Origin: Clostridiales bacterium
GTDB taxonomy: Bacteria > Bacillota > Clostridia > Caldicoprobacterales > DTU083
Length of the DNA: 49,082 bases
Assembly (NCBI GenBank): GCA_012842605.1
Contig: DUSN01000077.1
Location: forward strand, 1-49,082
Direction: 5' to 3'
Made by a program: the position numbers and the translations under genes. The notes below the pieces were generated by a model, which made no database searches, had not been told where the DNA came from, and saw nothing but the letters and a program-made list of their open reading frames with translations. This document shows, in pieces, positions 1 to 7,433 of this stretch. How positions within the stretch are numbered: the first letter of the stretch is position 1; each line of letters starts with the position of its first letter.

Positions 1-190
1 TTCCGGTAACTACATTCTCGCTGTGTATTCCTTCATTTCCTTCAAATCCTCTTACATCATCTCCCTGCCAATTGTGCACTGCAATCGGAATGGATTTGAA
101 CTTCTCAATTACCTTGTCTGCATCCACGTCATACATAGCGTAGATCTTTTTAGCATTTTCATAGTTATTTAAGATAATCTCCTTGTTCAT
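1..190 (-). CDS. rhaA: L-rhamnose isomerase, N-terminal fragment (cut by window edge)
   Basis: Only the first 63 codons are in the window. Reading leftwards from the ATG at 190, the protein starts MNKEIILNNYENAKKIYAMY and contains the segment IPIAVHNWQGDDVRGFE. This corresponds to the conserved N-terminal IPxSxHCWQGDDVxGFE region of L-rhamnose isomerase, which converts L-rhamnose to L-rhamnulose in the cytoplasm. A ribosome site (AGGAG) lies 7 bases upstream of the ATG. The gene follows the LacI-type regulator with a 40-base gap, so the two are probably cotranscribed. The active site lies outside the window. Family assignment is from the visible motif only. Confidence 0.85.
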   Translation of the reverse strand, partial: MNKEIILNNYENAKKIYAMYDVDADKVIEKFKSIPIAVHNWQGDDVRGFEGNEGIHSENVVTG

Positions 191-230
191 CACGTTTCTC
201 CTCTCATGCATCATTTTTCAATACTTTTTA

Positions 231-1250
231 TCATGATTGCTTTCTTGCAACTGCAGTTGAACCGCCTTCCCATAAAGTCAGTTTGCTTATGAATTGGTCT
301 GTTTTCCCGGTTAAAATATTGGAATGAAGCAGTTCAAATGCCTTGCGTCCAAATTTTGTTTTATCCACACTCATAGTAGTTAACGCAGGTTCCCAGTAAC
401 GACCAATCTCGATCCCGTCAAAACCAACTACTGATATATCTTCAGGAATTTTAAAGCCTTTCTCCTGAAATGCTTTCATGGCACCCAGTGCCATTAAGTC
501 ATTGCCGCATATAACAGCCGTAAATTTTTCTCCTGTTCCCATTAATCTCATTGCACAGTCATAACCGGCCTTTATATTAGTAGAATAAGGATATTCTCCG
601 TCAATCAATAAACTGTCGCGGTATGGCAGATTAAATTCTTCAAGGCTCTTCCTGTATCCATTGCATCTTAAGTCGTAGGTCAATTCCCTTCCAAGTCCGC
701 TTAAATAGGCAATATTGATATGCCCCAGATTATATAAATGCTCAATAACATCATGCATAGCAGCAATATAATCATTTTCGATTGAAGATACCAAACGAGA
801 ATCTGCATTAATATTTCCACTGGTAATAATTTTGATTCCTTTTTCAACCAGGTTATATAGTTTCTCTACATGAAACTTGTATGGCAATGCCGTAATAAAA
901 ATGCCTTCCAGGCCTCTTGTTATAAAATCATCCAGATAGTTGTCAAGCCGGTTTAGTCCTGTACATACATTAACAAAATAGTTCTGCTCATTGGCTGCAC
1001 TTTCAAATTCCTTTACAATTGCACCGAAATATGGATTAAGCATATCCTCCAATACTATGCCAATCTGCATAGTTCGCTTGGTAGACAAGCTTCGTGCAAT
1101 CATATCAGGCCGATAACCTAACTGCTTAATTGCAGCTCGTACCCTCTCCGCTGTTTCTTCCGTTACAATATCCGGCCTGTTCAGCACATTTGATACTGTT
1201 GCTGTCGAAACTCCTGCCAGCTTTGCCACATCTGTCCTTGTCGGTCTCAT
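231..1250 (-). CDS. LacI-family transcriptional regulator
   Basis: This 339-aa protein has the usual LacI architecture. The N-terminal helix-turn-helix with hinge helix (about residues 3-55, TDVAKLAGVSTATVSNVLNR) is followed by a periplasmic-binding-protein-like sugar-sensing domain (about 60-335). The ATG at 1250 is preceded by AAGGAG. It lies directly upstream of rhaA on the same strand, so L-rhamnose or a rhamnose-derived sugar is a reasonable effector (inference). A perfect 18-bp palindrome sits at the predicted transcription start of its own promoter, which suggests autorepression of the lacI-rhaA unit. It could instead respond to another sugar of the neighbouring glycan locus. Confidence 0.9.
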   Translation of the reverse strand: MRPTRTDVAKLAGVSTATVSNVLNRPDIVTEETAERVRAAIKQLGYRPDMIARSLSTKRTMQIGIVLEDMLNPYFGAIVKEFESAANEQNYFVNVCTGLNRLDNYLDDFITRGLEGIFITALPYKFHVEKLYNLVEKGIKIITSGNINADSRLVSSIENDYIAAMHDVIEHLYNLGHINIAYLSGLGRELTYDLRCNGYRKSLEEFNLPYRDSLLIDGEYPYSTNIKAGYDCAMRLMGTGEKFTAVICGNDLMALGAMKAFQEKGFKIPEDISVVGFDGIEIGRYWEPALTTMSVDKTKFGRKAFELLHSNILTGKTDQFISKLTLWEGGSTAVARKQS

Positions 1251-1381
1251 AAAAACTCCTTTACTGTAGATCTTTATTTTCCGATTCGGCTCATTTCCGT
1301 TTACACTTGATTTTTATACACTTGATTAGACTTTCTATAGTGAATGTCTGATCATGGGACCTGTTTGCTACTGGATAACTT

Positions 1382-1399
1382 AATTTACCCGGGTAAATT
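1382..1399. promoter_or_regulatory. LacI-type operator O1 (perfect palindrome)
   Basis: AATTTACCCGGGTAAATT is a perfect 18-bp palindrome with the central CG typical of LacI-family operators. It lies just downstream of the putative -10 box of the promoter for the regulator gene, where a bound repressor would block transcription. The site assignment is inferred from symmetry and position. Confidence 0.7.
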
Positions 1400-1405
1400 T
1401 TGGCT

Positions 1406-1435
1406 TATATATATTGCATGAATATTAGTTATCAA
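1406..1435 (-). promoter_or_regulatory. Promoter of the lacI-rhaA unit
   Basis: On the minus strand, TTGATA (1430-1435) and TATATA (1406-1411) are separated by 18 bases. The predicted start site falls at about 1399, at the edge of operator O1. The remainder of 1261-1661 is AT-rich and holds no gene. Confidence 0.5.
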
Positions 1436-1493
1436 GTATCCTTAATATCTAAATATTTACTTGTAATAGCTCATTTTCATATTATGTATACTT

Positions 1494-1507
1494 TTTACTC
1501 GGGTAAA
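1494..1507. promoter_or_regulatory. LacI-type operator O2 (imperfect copy)
   Basis: TTTACTCGGGTAAA matches the core of O1 with one asymmetric base. Its centre is 110 bp upstream of the centre of O1, about 10.5 helical turns, so looping between two repressor dimers is possible (inference). Confidence 0.55.
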
Positions 1508-1609
1508 TTTGTTGATACAAAAATTATGGTTTAAAATTAACATAGATATGCACATATGTCAAGCAGTTAATTTATAAAATTATCACTAAAATACTTTTTA
1601 TTATAAAGT

Positions 1610-1635
1610 AAAAACCCTAAAATTTTTAGGGCTTT
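1610..1635 (-). terminator. Intrinsic terminator after the FGGY kinase gene
   Basis: On the minus strand a CCCTAAAA/TTTTAGGG stem with a one-base centre is followed by a T-run (TTTTTAC). It lies about 30 bases past the kinase stop codon and separates that gene from the lacI-rhaA unit. Confidence 0.8.
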
Positions 1636-1662
1636 GAATAGGTATAAACTTTTGCTCTTCAT

Positions 1663-3081
1663 TCACCTATTGTTACATTCATAAGTCACGCAGCGCGCTG
1701 CGATATCCCGCGCGGGCTCACCGCTTTTTGCCGCTGCCGCAAATATTGCTGCACCGCGCGCTGCTTCCTCTCCGTACTGCGGTATGAATACCGGTATTTT
1801 GAATACCTCCGAAAGTGCTCGCCGAAGCGCCCGGTTTTCCCTTACTGCATTGCCCGACGCCACAAGCTTTTCTATATGCAAGCTGCCGATTTTCCGGAAA
1901 ATTTCGTATAACTCGCCCGCCATACCATAAAGGCAACCGGCAGCAAGCGCTTCGGGCGTAAAGTTGTCCTCGCCAATGCCGGTTATCTCACCCCGCACAC
2001 TCGAGTCATTGCGAGTACCGCTGAACGTTGTGCGAACCTTCAGGACATTGCCCGACTCGACACCCTTCTCAGCCAGCCTGTTGAGCACTTCATACTGCTC
2101 TGAATCGGGCAGCCCGCACGCGACTGCATAGGCGCGGAAAAACCGCTCGATTATCGCATATGCACGCCCGCCGCAGAGCACTGAGCCGCATAGCAAATAC
2201 CTGCCGTCGATAAACGGTCTTGCCTCTATCTCGCCGCCCCAGTTAGCCATGTCTCTGGCATCATCCGTGACAAGTGAAATCTGGCTGCCTGTGCCGAAAT
2301 TGGCCAGCGCTGAGCTTTCCTGCTCTTTTATAGCGCCCAGGAAACTTGCCTGGTTGTCTCCAATAGCAACCGCGACCGGAATGTCACGATATTTGCCTAT
2401 TACCTCGTTTTCCACCGTCACAACCGGCAAAATCTTAGGTTCAACCCCGCACTTTTCAAGAACTTTTGTTTCAAAACAGCCCCGCCTTAAATCGAAAAAC
2501 CCGAGACTGGCCGCATTGGACGCGTGTGAAATCAGCCTCTCAAGCCCGCAGAGCCTTGCTGCGAAAAGGTCCATTATAGTAGAAAGGTACACTGAGCCCC
2601 TGGGCAGCCCACTGATTTGCGACAAAAAGATGTGCGTCGCAAGCCCGTAGCCAGGAGCCACTCTGTATCTTGTCTGCCGCTGCAAATTTTTGCAATACTC
2701 GGTGGACGCACGCTGGTCTTGCCAGGTGTAAAGCGGCGATAGTACATTGAGCTCCGCATCCGAGTAAACTATGCCGTGCATCTGCCCGGTAACACCTATG
2801 GCAGCAATCGGCGAAAATTTGTCAATAAGAAAATCAAGCAGCTTTCCGGCCCGCTCGAGCAAGAGCGCCGCATCCTGCATTTTTTCCTCGTTTCGTGCTG
2901 ATGTTATGTTTGTGCTGTTACTGATAGTGTAAACGCCATATGTTTTGCCTGTTTCAGGGCAGATTACCACCGAGCTTATCGTCGTGGTGCCGAGATCTAT
3001 CCCGATGCAGACCGGTGCTTCATACAGCCGTATGCTTTTCATGCTTAGTCCGGTTATGGCTTCGACATCTTTGATGCGCAT
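1663..3081 (-). CDS. FGGY-family kinase (sedoheptulokinase-like) with N-terminal MerR helix-turn-helix remnant
   Basis: This is a cytoplasmic carbohydrate kinase of the FGGY/actin-like ATPase fold. It shows the N-terminal phosphate-binding motif CIGIDLGTTTIS, the segment GVTGQMHG, the catalytic-base region AIGDNQASFLGA, and FGTGSQISLV with LLCGSVLCGGRAYA, a pattern I associate with sedoheptulokinases. I chose the ATG at 3081 because GGAGAG lies 3 bases before it; an upstream in-frame start at 3108 has no such support. The first 21 residues (MRIKDVEAITGL... ending IRLYE) match the first half of a MerR-family DNA-binding domain, not a kinase N-terminus. The kinase part follows immediately without the MerR wing. 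The gene is visibly richer in GC than its neighbours, with repeated CGCG/GCGC runs, which suggests transfer. Substrate (sedoheptulose, xylulose or another ketose) is not proven. Confidence 0.8.
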   Translation of the reverse strand: MRIKDVEAITGLSMKSIRLYEAPVCIGIDLGTTTISSVVICPETGKTYGVYTISNSTNITSARNEEKMQDAALLLERAGKLLDFLIDKFSPIAAIGVTGQMHGIVYSDAELNVLSPLYTWQDQRASTEYCKNLQRQTRYRVAPGYGLATHIFLSQISGLPRGSVYLSTIMDLFAARLCGLERLISHASNAASLGFFDLRRGCFETKVLEKCGVEPKILPVVTVENEVIGKYRDIPVAVAIGDNQASFLGAIKEQESSALANFGTGSQISLVTDDARDMANWGGEIEARPFIDGRYLLCGSVLCGGRAYAIIERFFRAYAVACGLPDSEQYEVLNRLAEKGVESGNVLKVRTTFSGTRNDSSVRGEITGIGEDNFTPEALAAGCLYGMAGELYEIFRKIGSLHIEKLVASGNAVRENRALRRALSEVFKIPVFIPQYGEEAARGAAIFAAAAKSGEPARDIAARCVTYECNNR

Positions 3082-3123
3082 AATCTCTCCTTGCAAAATG
3101 CAATTCAAGTTTATATATTTTTC

Positions 3124-3154
3124 ATTATAAAGTGTGACCTTGGGGCAAGGTCAA
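3124..3154 (-). promoter_or_regulatory. MerR-type promoter with 19-bp spacer and dyad
   Basis: On the minus strand, TTGACC (3149-3154) and TATAAT (3124-3129) are 19 bp apart. The inverted repeat TGACCTT-N5-AAGGTCA (3135-3153) lies largely within that spacer. Over-long spacers with an internal dyad are the hallmark of promoters activated by MerR-family regulators. It drives the kinase gene, whose first codons encode a MerR fragment. Confidence 0.7.
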
Positions 3155-3161
3155 ATGTTTA

Positions 3162-3974
3162 TTATGAAGAAAACAATACCCGGTCGCGAATCTCGCATAC
3201 ATTGTCAATATTAACATACTCCAGGATAAAGGGAACTCCCGGCGTATAATTGTGATAAAGATTGAAAAACAACGGCCAGTCTATGTCTCCGTCCCCAAAT
3301 ACACGTCCATAGGTATCGTTTACTTTCCGGTCCTTGCCATGGAAATATGCAATATGTGGTGCAAGATAATTAAACATATCCTCTTCTGAACTGTTGGCAA
3401 TCAAGTTGGCCGGATCCAGCAAGACCTTAAGCCTGTCCGACTCCACCTGTTCGATTAAGTCCCGCATTCTTTTGGCACTGGGCACAACGTCAAGAACACA
3501 CGGCTCCAGGGCAATGGCAACATTGTATTCTTCAGCCTTTTGCACAAGCCATTTCAGGCTGCTGATCAGTCTTTGAAAGTCGGATTCATATGTATCGGCA
3601 CAAATGCCTCTGCGGCCTGGGATAAACCCGCATTCTGTTGCTACATAGGGTATCTGATTTTGGGATGCAATAGCCATATGGGCTTCAAAATAGGCAAGGT
3701 TTTGGGCCAGCTCCTGCTCATCCGGCTCTATGAGATTAGTAAATACCCCGATTGAAGTGACCTCAACGCCCCTTGACCGGTAATCGGAAACCAGTTCTGC
3801 TGCCCTATCTTCCGTAAGCGTAGATATATCTGACCTGCCATTGTAAACCCAATATTTTGCATCTATACTTGCAAAGCAAAGCTCTGTCCACTTAAAACCG
3901 TTACGGCTTAAGAACACTGCTATATCTCTGTTTTTCAAATGCGGAAAACTCCTGCTTACCACACCTACATCCAC
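3162..3974 (-). CDS. Sugar phosphate isomerase/epimerase family protein (AP endonuclease 2 fold)
   Basis: This 270-aa TIM-barrel protein belongs to the xylose-isomerase-like/AP-endonuclease-2 family. Candidate metal ligands are the Glu in IALEPC, the Asp in LLDPANL, the His in YFHGKDR and the Glu in FILEYVN. The GTG at 3974 is preceded by a GGGGG ribosome site 6 bases upstream. It is the last gene of the glycan unit, 37 bases after the AraC gene. Family members include keto-sugar epimerases and 3-keto-glycoside lyases or hydrolases. With two Gfo/Idh/MocA oxidoreductases in the same unit the second role is attractive, but this is inference. No strong terminator follows. Confidence 0.8.
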   Translation of the reverse strand: MDVGVVSRSFPHLKNRDIAVFLSRNGFKWTELCFASIDAKYWVYNGRSDISTLTEDRAAELVSDYRSRGVEVTSIGVFTNLIEPDEQELAQNLAYFEAHMAIASQNQIPYVATECGFIPGRRGICADTYESDFQRLISSLKWLVQKAEEYNVAIALEPCVLDVVPSAKRMRDLIEQVESDRLKVLLDPANLIANSSEEDMFNYLAPHIAYFHGKDRKVNDTYGRVFGDGDIDWPLFFNLYHNYTPGVPFILEYVNIDNVCEIRDRVLFSS

Positions 3975-4011
3975 GCTAATCCCCCTTCCCCGTTTGCTTC
4001 ACACACAAAAA

Positions 4012-4893
4012 TTACTCGCCCAAAATTTCATTATTTTCTCTCTGGAATCTGGATGGACTTACGCCCATTGCCTGCTTGAACTGCCTTGAAAAATAGCCCT
4101 GATCCTCAAAACCCACTTCCATAGCCACATCAGCAATTGAAATTCCGGGCTGTCTCAACAGCTCTGCAGCTTTAGCCAGCCTCACATAGCGTATATATTC
4201 CACGGGTGTTAAGCCCGTAAACTGCTTGAACATCCTTGAAAAATAATCCGTGCTTAATCCGATAAAAGCAGCGATCTGCTCCACCATAATGCTTTCAGTA
4301 TAATATTCCTCTATATATTCCAGTGCCTTGTACATGTACTGGGTATACTTGTACTCACCGGCTGCCTGCCTGGTGAATTGCTCCTTATAGGAGCGTGAAA
4401 ATAACACCAGGAACTCCATGAGCAGCCCTTTTAATTTAATCTCCCAGCCGACCTGCCTGCGCTCGCATTCCAGTCTCATCCGTTCCAAATAGGTTACTGC
4501 GTCTTTCCGTGCTGCAGGCTCCAGCCGGATTCGCTGCCATACGGGCCTGATGTCAGGATCCATGATTTGCTGAACACCAGGCAGCTTTTTGATCTCATTT
4601 ATGTCATTTCCCAATGCTTCAAGATTAAACAGGCAGTTATAAAGGATTGTGTTTTTGGGATACACATAGTTGTGAATATCTCCCGGACGGATACCAAAAA
4701 CATCTCCGGGGGTCAATAATGTGGTTGTATTATTAAAGAAATGAGTGGAGAACCCCCTGTCTATATAAACAAATTCATAAAAAGAATGAGTATGCATGGT
4801 AAGACTTGTATTATGCTGCGCAATGAACACATGAATAGGAATACATCCATTGTTAAAATAATTCTTACCATCCAATAAATCTACCTGGGGCAT
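4012..4893 (-). CDS. AraC-family transcriptional regulator with N-terminal cupin-like domain
   Basis: The roughly 293-aa protein has an N-terminal cupin-type sensor domain (HTHSFYEFVYIDRG, followed by LTPGDVFGIRPGDIH). Its C-terminal double helix-turn-helix of AraC/XylS type occupies about the last 100 residues (SIMVEQIAAFIGLSTDYFSR and SIADVAMEVGFEDQGYFSRQ). I place the start at the ATG at 4893, with AGGTG 6 bases upstream. A GTG nine bases further upstream also opens the frame but overlaps that ribosome site. It lies between the sulfatase and the epimerase-like gene and is the likely local activator of the sulfatase/oxidoreductase unit. Confidence 0.88.
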   Translation of the reverse strand: MPQVDLLDGKNYFNNGCIPIHVFIAQHNTSLTMHTHSFYEFVYIDRGFSTHFFNNTTTLLTPGDVFGIRPGDIHNYVYPKNTILYNCLFNLEALGNDINEIKKLPGVQQIMDPDIRPVWQRIRLEPAARKDAVTYLERMRLECERRQVGWEIKLKGLLMEFLVLFSRSYKEQFTRQAAGEYKYTQYMYKALEYIEEYYTESIMVEQIAAFIGLSTDYFSRMFKQFTGLTPVEYIRYVRLAKAAELLRQPGISIADVAMEVGFEDQGYFSRQFKQAMGVSPSRFQRENNEILGE

Positions 4894-4983
4894 GTGTATC
4901 ACCTCATATGCCTGGATAACTGCGGTTTCTGCTTATAGATCCGGTTTGATGCTTCTTTGATGCTTATTCCATATAGATTGATT

Positions 4984-6384
4984 TTACCTGGCAGTAATAT
5001 TGATTTTCTTGTTGTTCAGCAATTGGTTCTTCATCCAATGGGATTTGACCAGGCCGTCGCCTTCACGGATAAGGGTTTCGTACAGCCTTCGCCTGAGTTC
5101 CTTAATGATTTCTGCATTTTCTTCCCGGTCAATTACATTATATAACTCATGAGGATCCCTTTTCAAATCATAAAGTTCATCAATATCGGTAGTATTCCAG
5201 ACATATTTCCAATCATGGGTGCGTATCATGCGCTGGGTATACAATCCAAACTGCTGGCCGTTATAGGTGGCAATTGCCTCCTTCCGCCAGTCGTCCGCTT
5301 TTTCACCGCGCAGCAGCGTCAGCAGCGACCTGCCCGAGAAAAACTCCGGAATTTCCTTGTCCAGTATATCAAGCAGGGTTGCAGGAAGGTCCAGAAAATG
5401 ACACACAAACTCCTCAACTATAAGGGACGGCGGAATGACACCCGGCCAGCGAACAGCCAATGGCACCTTAACCACATCGTCATACATAATATAGTGTTTG
5501 TCAAGCATCCTGTGACTGCCGCACATATCACCATGGTCGGAAGTATATATAACTATGGTATTATCAGCCTGTCCGATATCCTCCAGTGCTTTCAGCACCC
5601 TGCCTACGGCATGGTCTATCTCGGTAATTGTGGCATAGTAGTATGCTACAGTGTCCTGCCAGTCTTCCCAGGTATAATTTTCTATATCCCAGCTGTAGAG
5701 CTGCTGCATCTGTATATAGGGTTTTTTATGGAAGTCTTCTTTAAAACTGGGCCAGGGCGGTATATCTTCTCCCCGATACAATTGTGCAAATTCCCGGGAG
5801 GGGCGGCAGGGCAGATGAGGGCCGGGGAAATCCAGGCGGATGTGCCAGGGTCTGGCTTCATGGGCATATTGCTTCATCTGCTCTATTGCCTTGTCCGCCA
5901 GCCAATGGGAGACATTGTCCTGGTATGGAACCGGATCCACTTCCCCCATCCAGCCTCCCTTATATTCCAGGTCCGGATACTTTTCCTTTCTGAATGTGTT
6001 ATATTCCTCCAGACTCACGGCATGGTCAAAGCCGTATTCCAAAGGCCCGTGAACCGGGTGTCCGCTCCACTTCCCGATAAATGCACTTTGGTAACCTTCT
6101 TTGCCAATATCCCGAACCCATGTATACTCATTGGGTTCCAAAGCCGGTATATCCAGTGTAATTCCGTAATTCCACAGCGCACCGAATGTTTCAGGCCGCC
6201 TGCCGTTAAGAAAGGACTGCCTTGCCGGTGCGCATATGGGAATGGGAGTGTAGGCATTTGCAAACCATGCCCCCTCCCCTGCAAGTTTATCGATATTGGG
6301 TGTCTGGACCGGATATTTTCCGGCGTACCCTATACAGTCATATCTTTGCTGGTCTGCAACAATTATTAAGATATTAGGTTTCAT
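4984..6384 (-). CDS. Sulfatase (type I, Cys-type formylglycine site)
   Basis: This 466-aa protein of the alkaline-phosphatase/sulfatase superfamily starts with the metal-binding strand NILIIVADQQRYD. The signature CAPARQSFLNGR (Cys51, Arg55) is the site where Cys is converted to formylglycine; in anaerobes a radical SAM maturase (anSME) does this. Later metal-site segments TSDHGDMCGSH and DKHYIMYDD are present. There is no signal peptide, so it should desulfate imported oligosaccharides in the cytoplasm. AGGGA precedes the ATG. It follows the Gfo/Idh gene by 50 bases. No obvious anSME is encoded in the window. The sugar substrate is unknown. Confidence 0.9.
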   Translation of the reverse strand: MKPNILIIVADQQRYDCIGYAGKYPVQTPNIDKLAGEGAWFANAYTPIPICAPARQSFLNGRRPETFGALWNYGITLDIPALEPNEYTWVRDIGKEGYQSAFIGKWSGHPVHGPLEYGFDHAVSLEEYNTFRKEKYPDLEYKGGWMGEVDPVPYQDNVSHWLADKAIEQMKQYAHEARPWHIRLDFPGPHLPCRPSREFAQLYRGEDIPPWPSFKEDFHKKPYIQMQQLYSWDIENYTWEDWQDTVAYYYATITEIDHAVGRVLKALEDIGQADNTIVIYTSDHGDMCGSHRMLDKHYIMYDDVVKVPLAVRWPGVIPPSLIVEEFVCHFLDLPATLLDILDKEIPEFFSGRSLLTLLRGEKADDWRKEAIATYNGQQFGLYTQRMIRTHDWKYVWNTTDIDELYDLKRDPHELYNVIDREENAEIIKELRRRLYETLIREGDGLVKSHWMKNQLLNNKKINITAR

Positions 6385-6434
6385 TGGAAATTCCCTTCAA
6401 CTATTATTCACTGCAGGAACATAGAATTCCCGTA

Positions 6435-7433
6435 TCAAATGGAATCTACATCTACAACCCGGCCGGTATCAAGAGATACAATCGCTGCCTGTATAACCCT
6501 CTGGGCAGCCAGTCCGTCTGCTCCCGAACCATCAATTTCATCCGGCGGGGTTCCCTCTGCAACCTGTCTGACAAAGCTGCGGATCCGGCAGCGGAAAGTG
6601 TCATCAAATCCCCTGTAACCTCCGAATACAGGATTGGTAAAGACCCGCTTTTCCAGGTCTCCTGCCGGATACAAGGTGACTTCCCTCCACATGTCCTCCA
6701 GCACAAAACGTCCCTTGGTGCCCGCTACTTCGCAGCGCTCCATGGGATGCCCCCGTTCTATATCATAACTGCTGGTTAAATGACCAACAATCCCGTTTTT
6801 AAATTTCATATTAAATGATGCCGTAGACCAGATATTGCGGCCGGGTGCCTTCATGGCAAAACACTGCACCTTTTCAATATCTCCGCAGAAATGCCGCATA
6901 ATATCCACACTATGGGGATTCAATGCTTTCAGGTGATAGTATGGGGACTCCAGTTCCTGAAACTTTCCTATCCAAAGCGCCATGTTGACAAACAGAAGGT
7001 CCCCGAGGCGTCCCTCCAGCTGCCACTTCTTAGCCTGCCTTGCTGCCGGAGTGAACCTGTGATTCATGTTGGTAGCAAGGCACAGGCCTTTCTCACGTGC
7101 GAATTCCACCATCTTTTCAGCTTCCTTTACGTCATTGCTGAGGGGCTTTTCGCAAAGCACATGGCAGCCTGCTGCCAACGCCTGAATGGTCGGCTTGCAA
7201 TGGTCGCTGCCGTATTCGTATCCTCCGGTTGTCACACTGCAAAGATCCGGCTTTAGTTCATCGAGCATCTCCTGGGCATCCAGGTACCATGGAACGCCTA
7301 AGCGTTCCCCGGCCTTCCTGGCACGTTCTTCGATTATATCGCATACGCCTGCCAGCTCAACCATCTCGTCTTCCTTGTATATATCAGCATGGAGATTGCC
7401 GATAGGACCCATACCAATTACGCAAACCTTCAT
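6435..7433 (-). CDS. Gfo/Idh/MocA-family NAD(P)-dependent oxidoreductase (copy 1)
   Basis: This 332-aa protein has an N-terminal Rossmann fold (VCVIGMGPIGNLHADIY) and the family motif CEKPLS at about residues 94-99, whose Lys is the usual catalytic residue. A C-terminal alpha/beta substrate domain contains NMNHRFTPAA and HSVDIMRHF. Its ATG overlaps the stop of the upstream sulfatase-like gene by four bases (ATGA), indicating translational coupling. It is clearly paralogous to the protein encoded at 13424-14413. Such enzymes oxidise sugar hydroxyls, often at C3 of glycosides. Its place between two sulfatase-fold genes suggests it acts on the same oligosaccharide. Confidence 0.9.
   Translation of the reverse strand: MKVCVIGMGPIGNLHADIYKEDEMVELAGVCDIIEERARKAGERLGVPWYLDAQEMLDELKPDLCSVTTGGYEYGSDHCKPTIQALAAGCHVLCEKPLSNDVKEAEKMVEFAREKGLCLATNMNHRFTPAARQAKKWQLEGRLGDLLFVNMALWIGKFQELESPYYHLKALNPHSVDIMRHFCGDIEKVQCFAMKAPGRNIWSTASFNMKFKNGIVGHLTSSYDIERGHPMERCEVAGTKGRFVLEDMWREVTLYPAGDLEKRVFTNPVFGGYRGFDDTFRCRIRSFVRQVAEGTPPDEIDGSGADGLAAQRVIQAAIVSLDTGRVVDVDSI

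Noticed and set aside
5149..6369. A 406-codon open frame on the plus strand opposite the sulfatase gene
   Set aside because: It has no ribosome site and no recognisable domain, and it is the antisense shadow of a sulfatase with intact active-site motifs.
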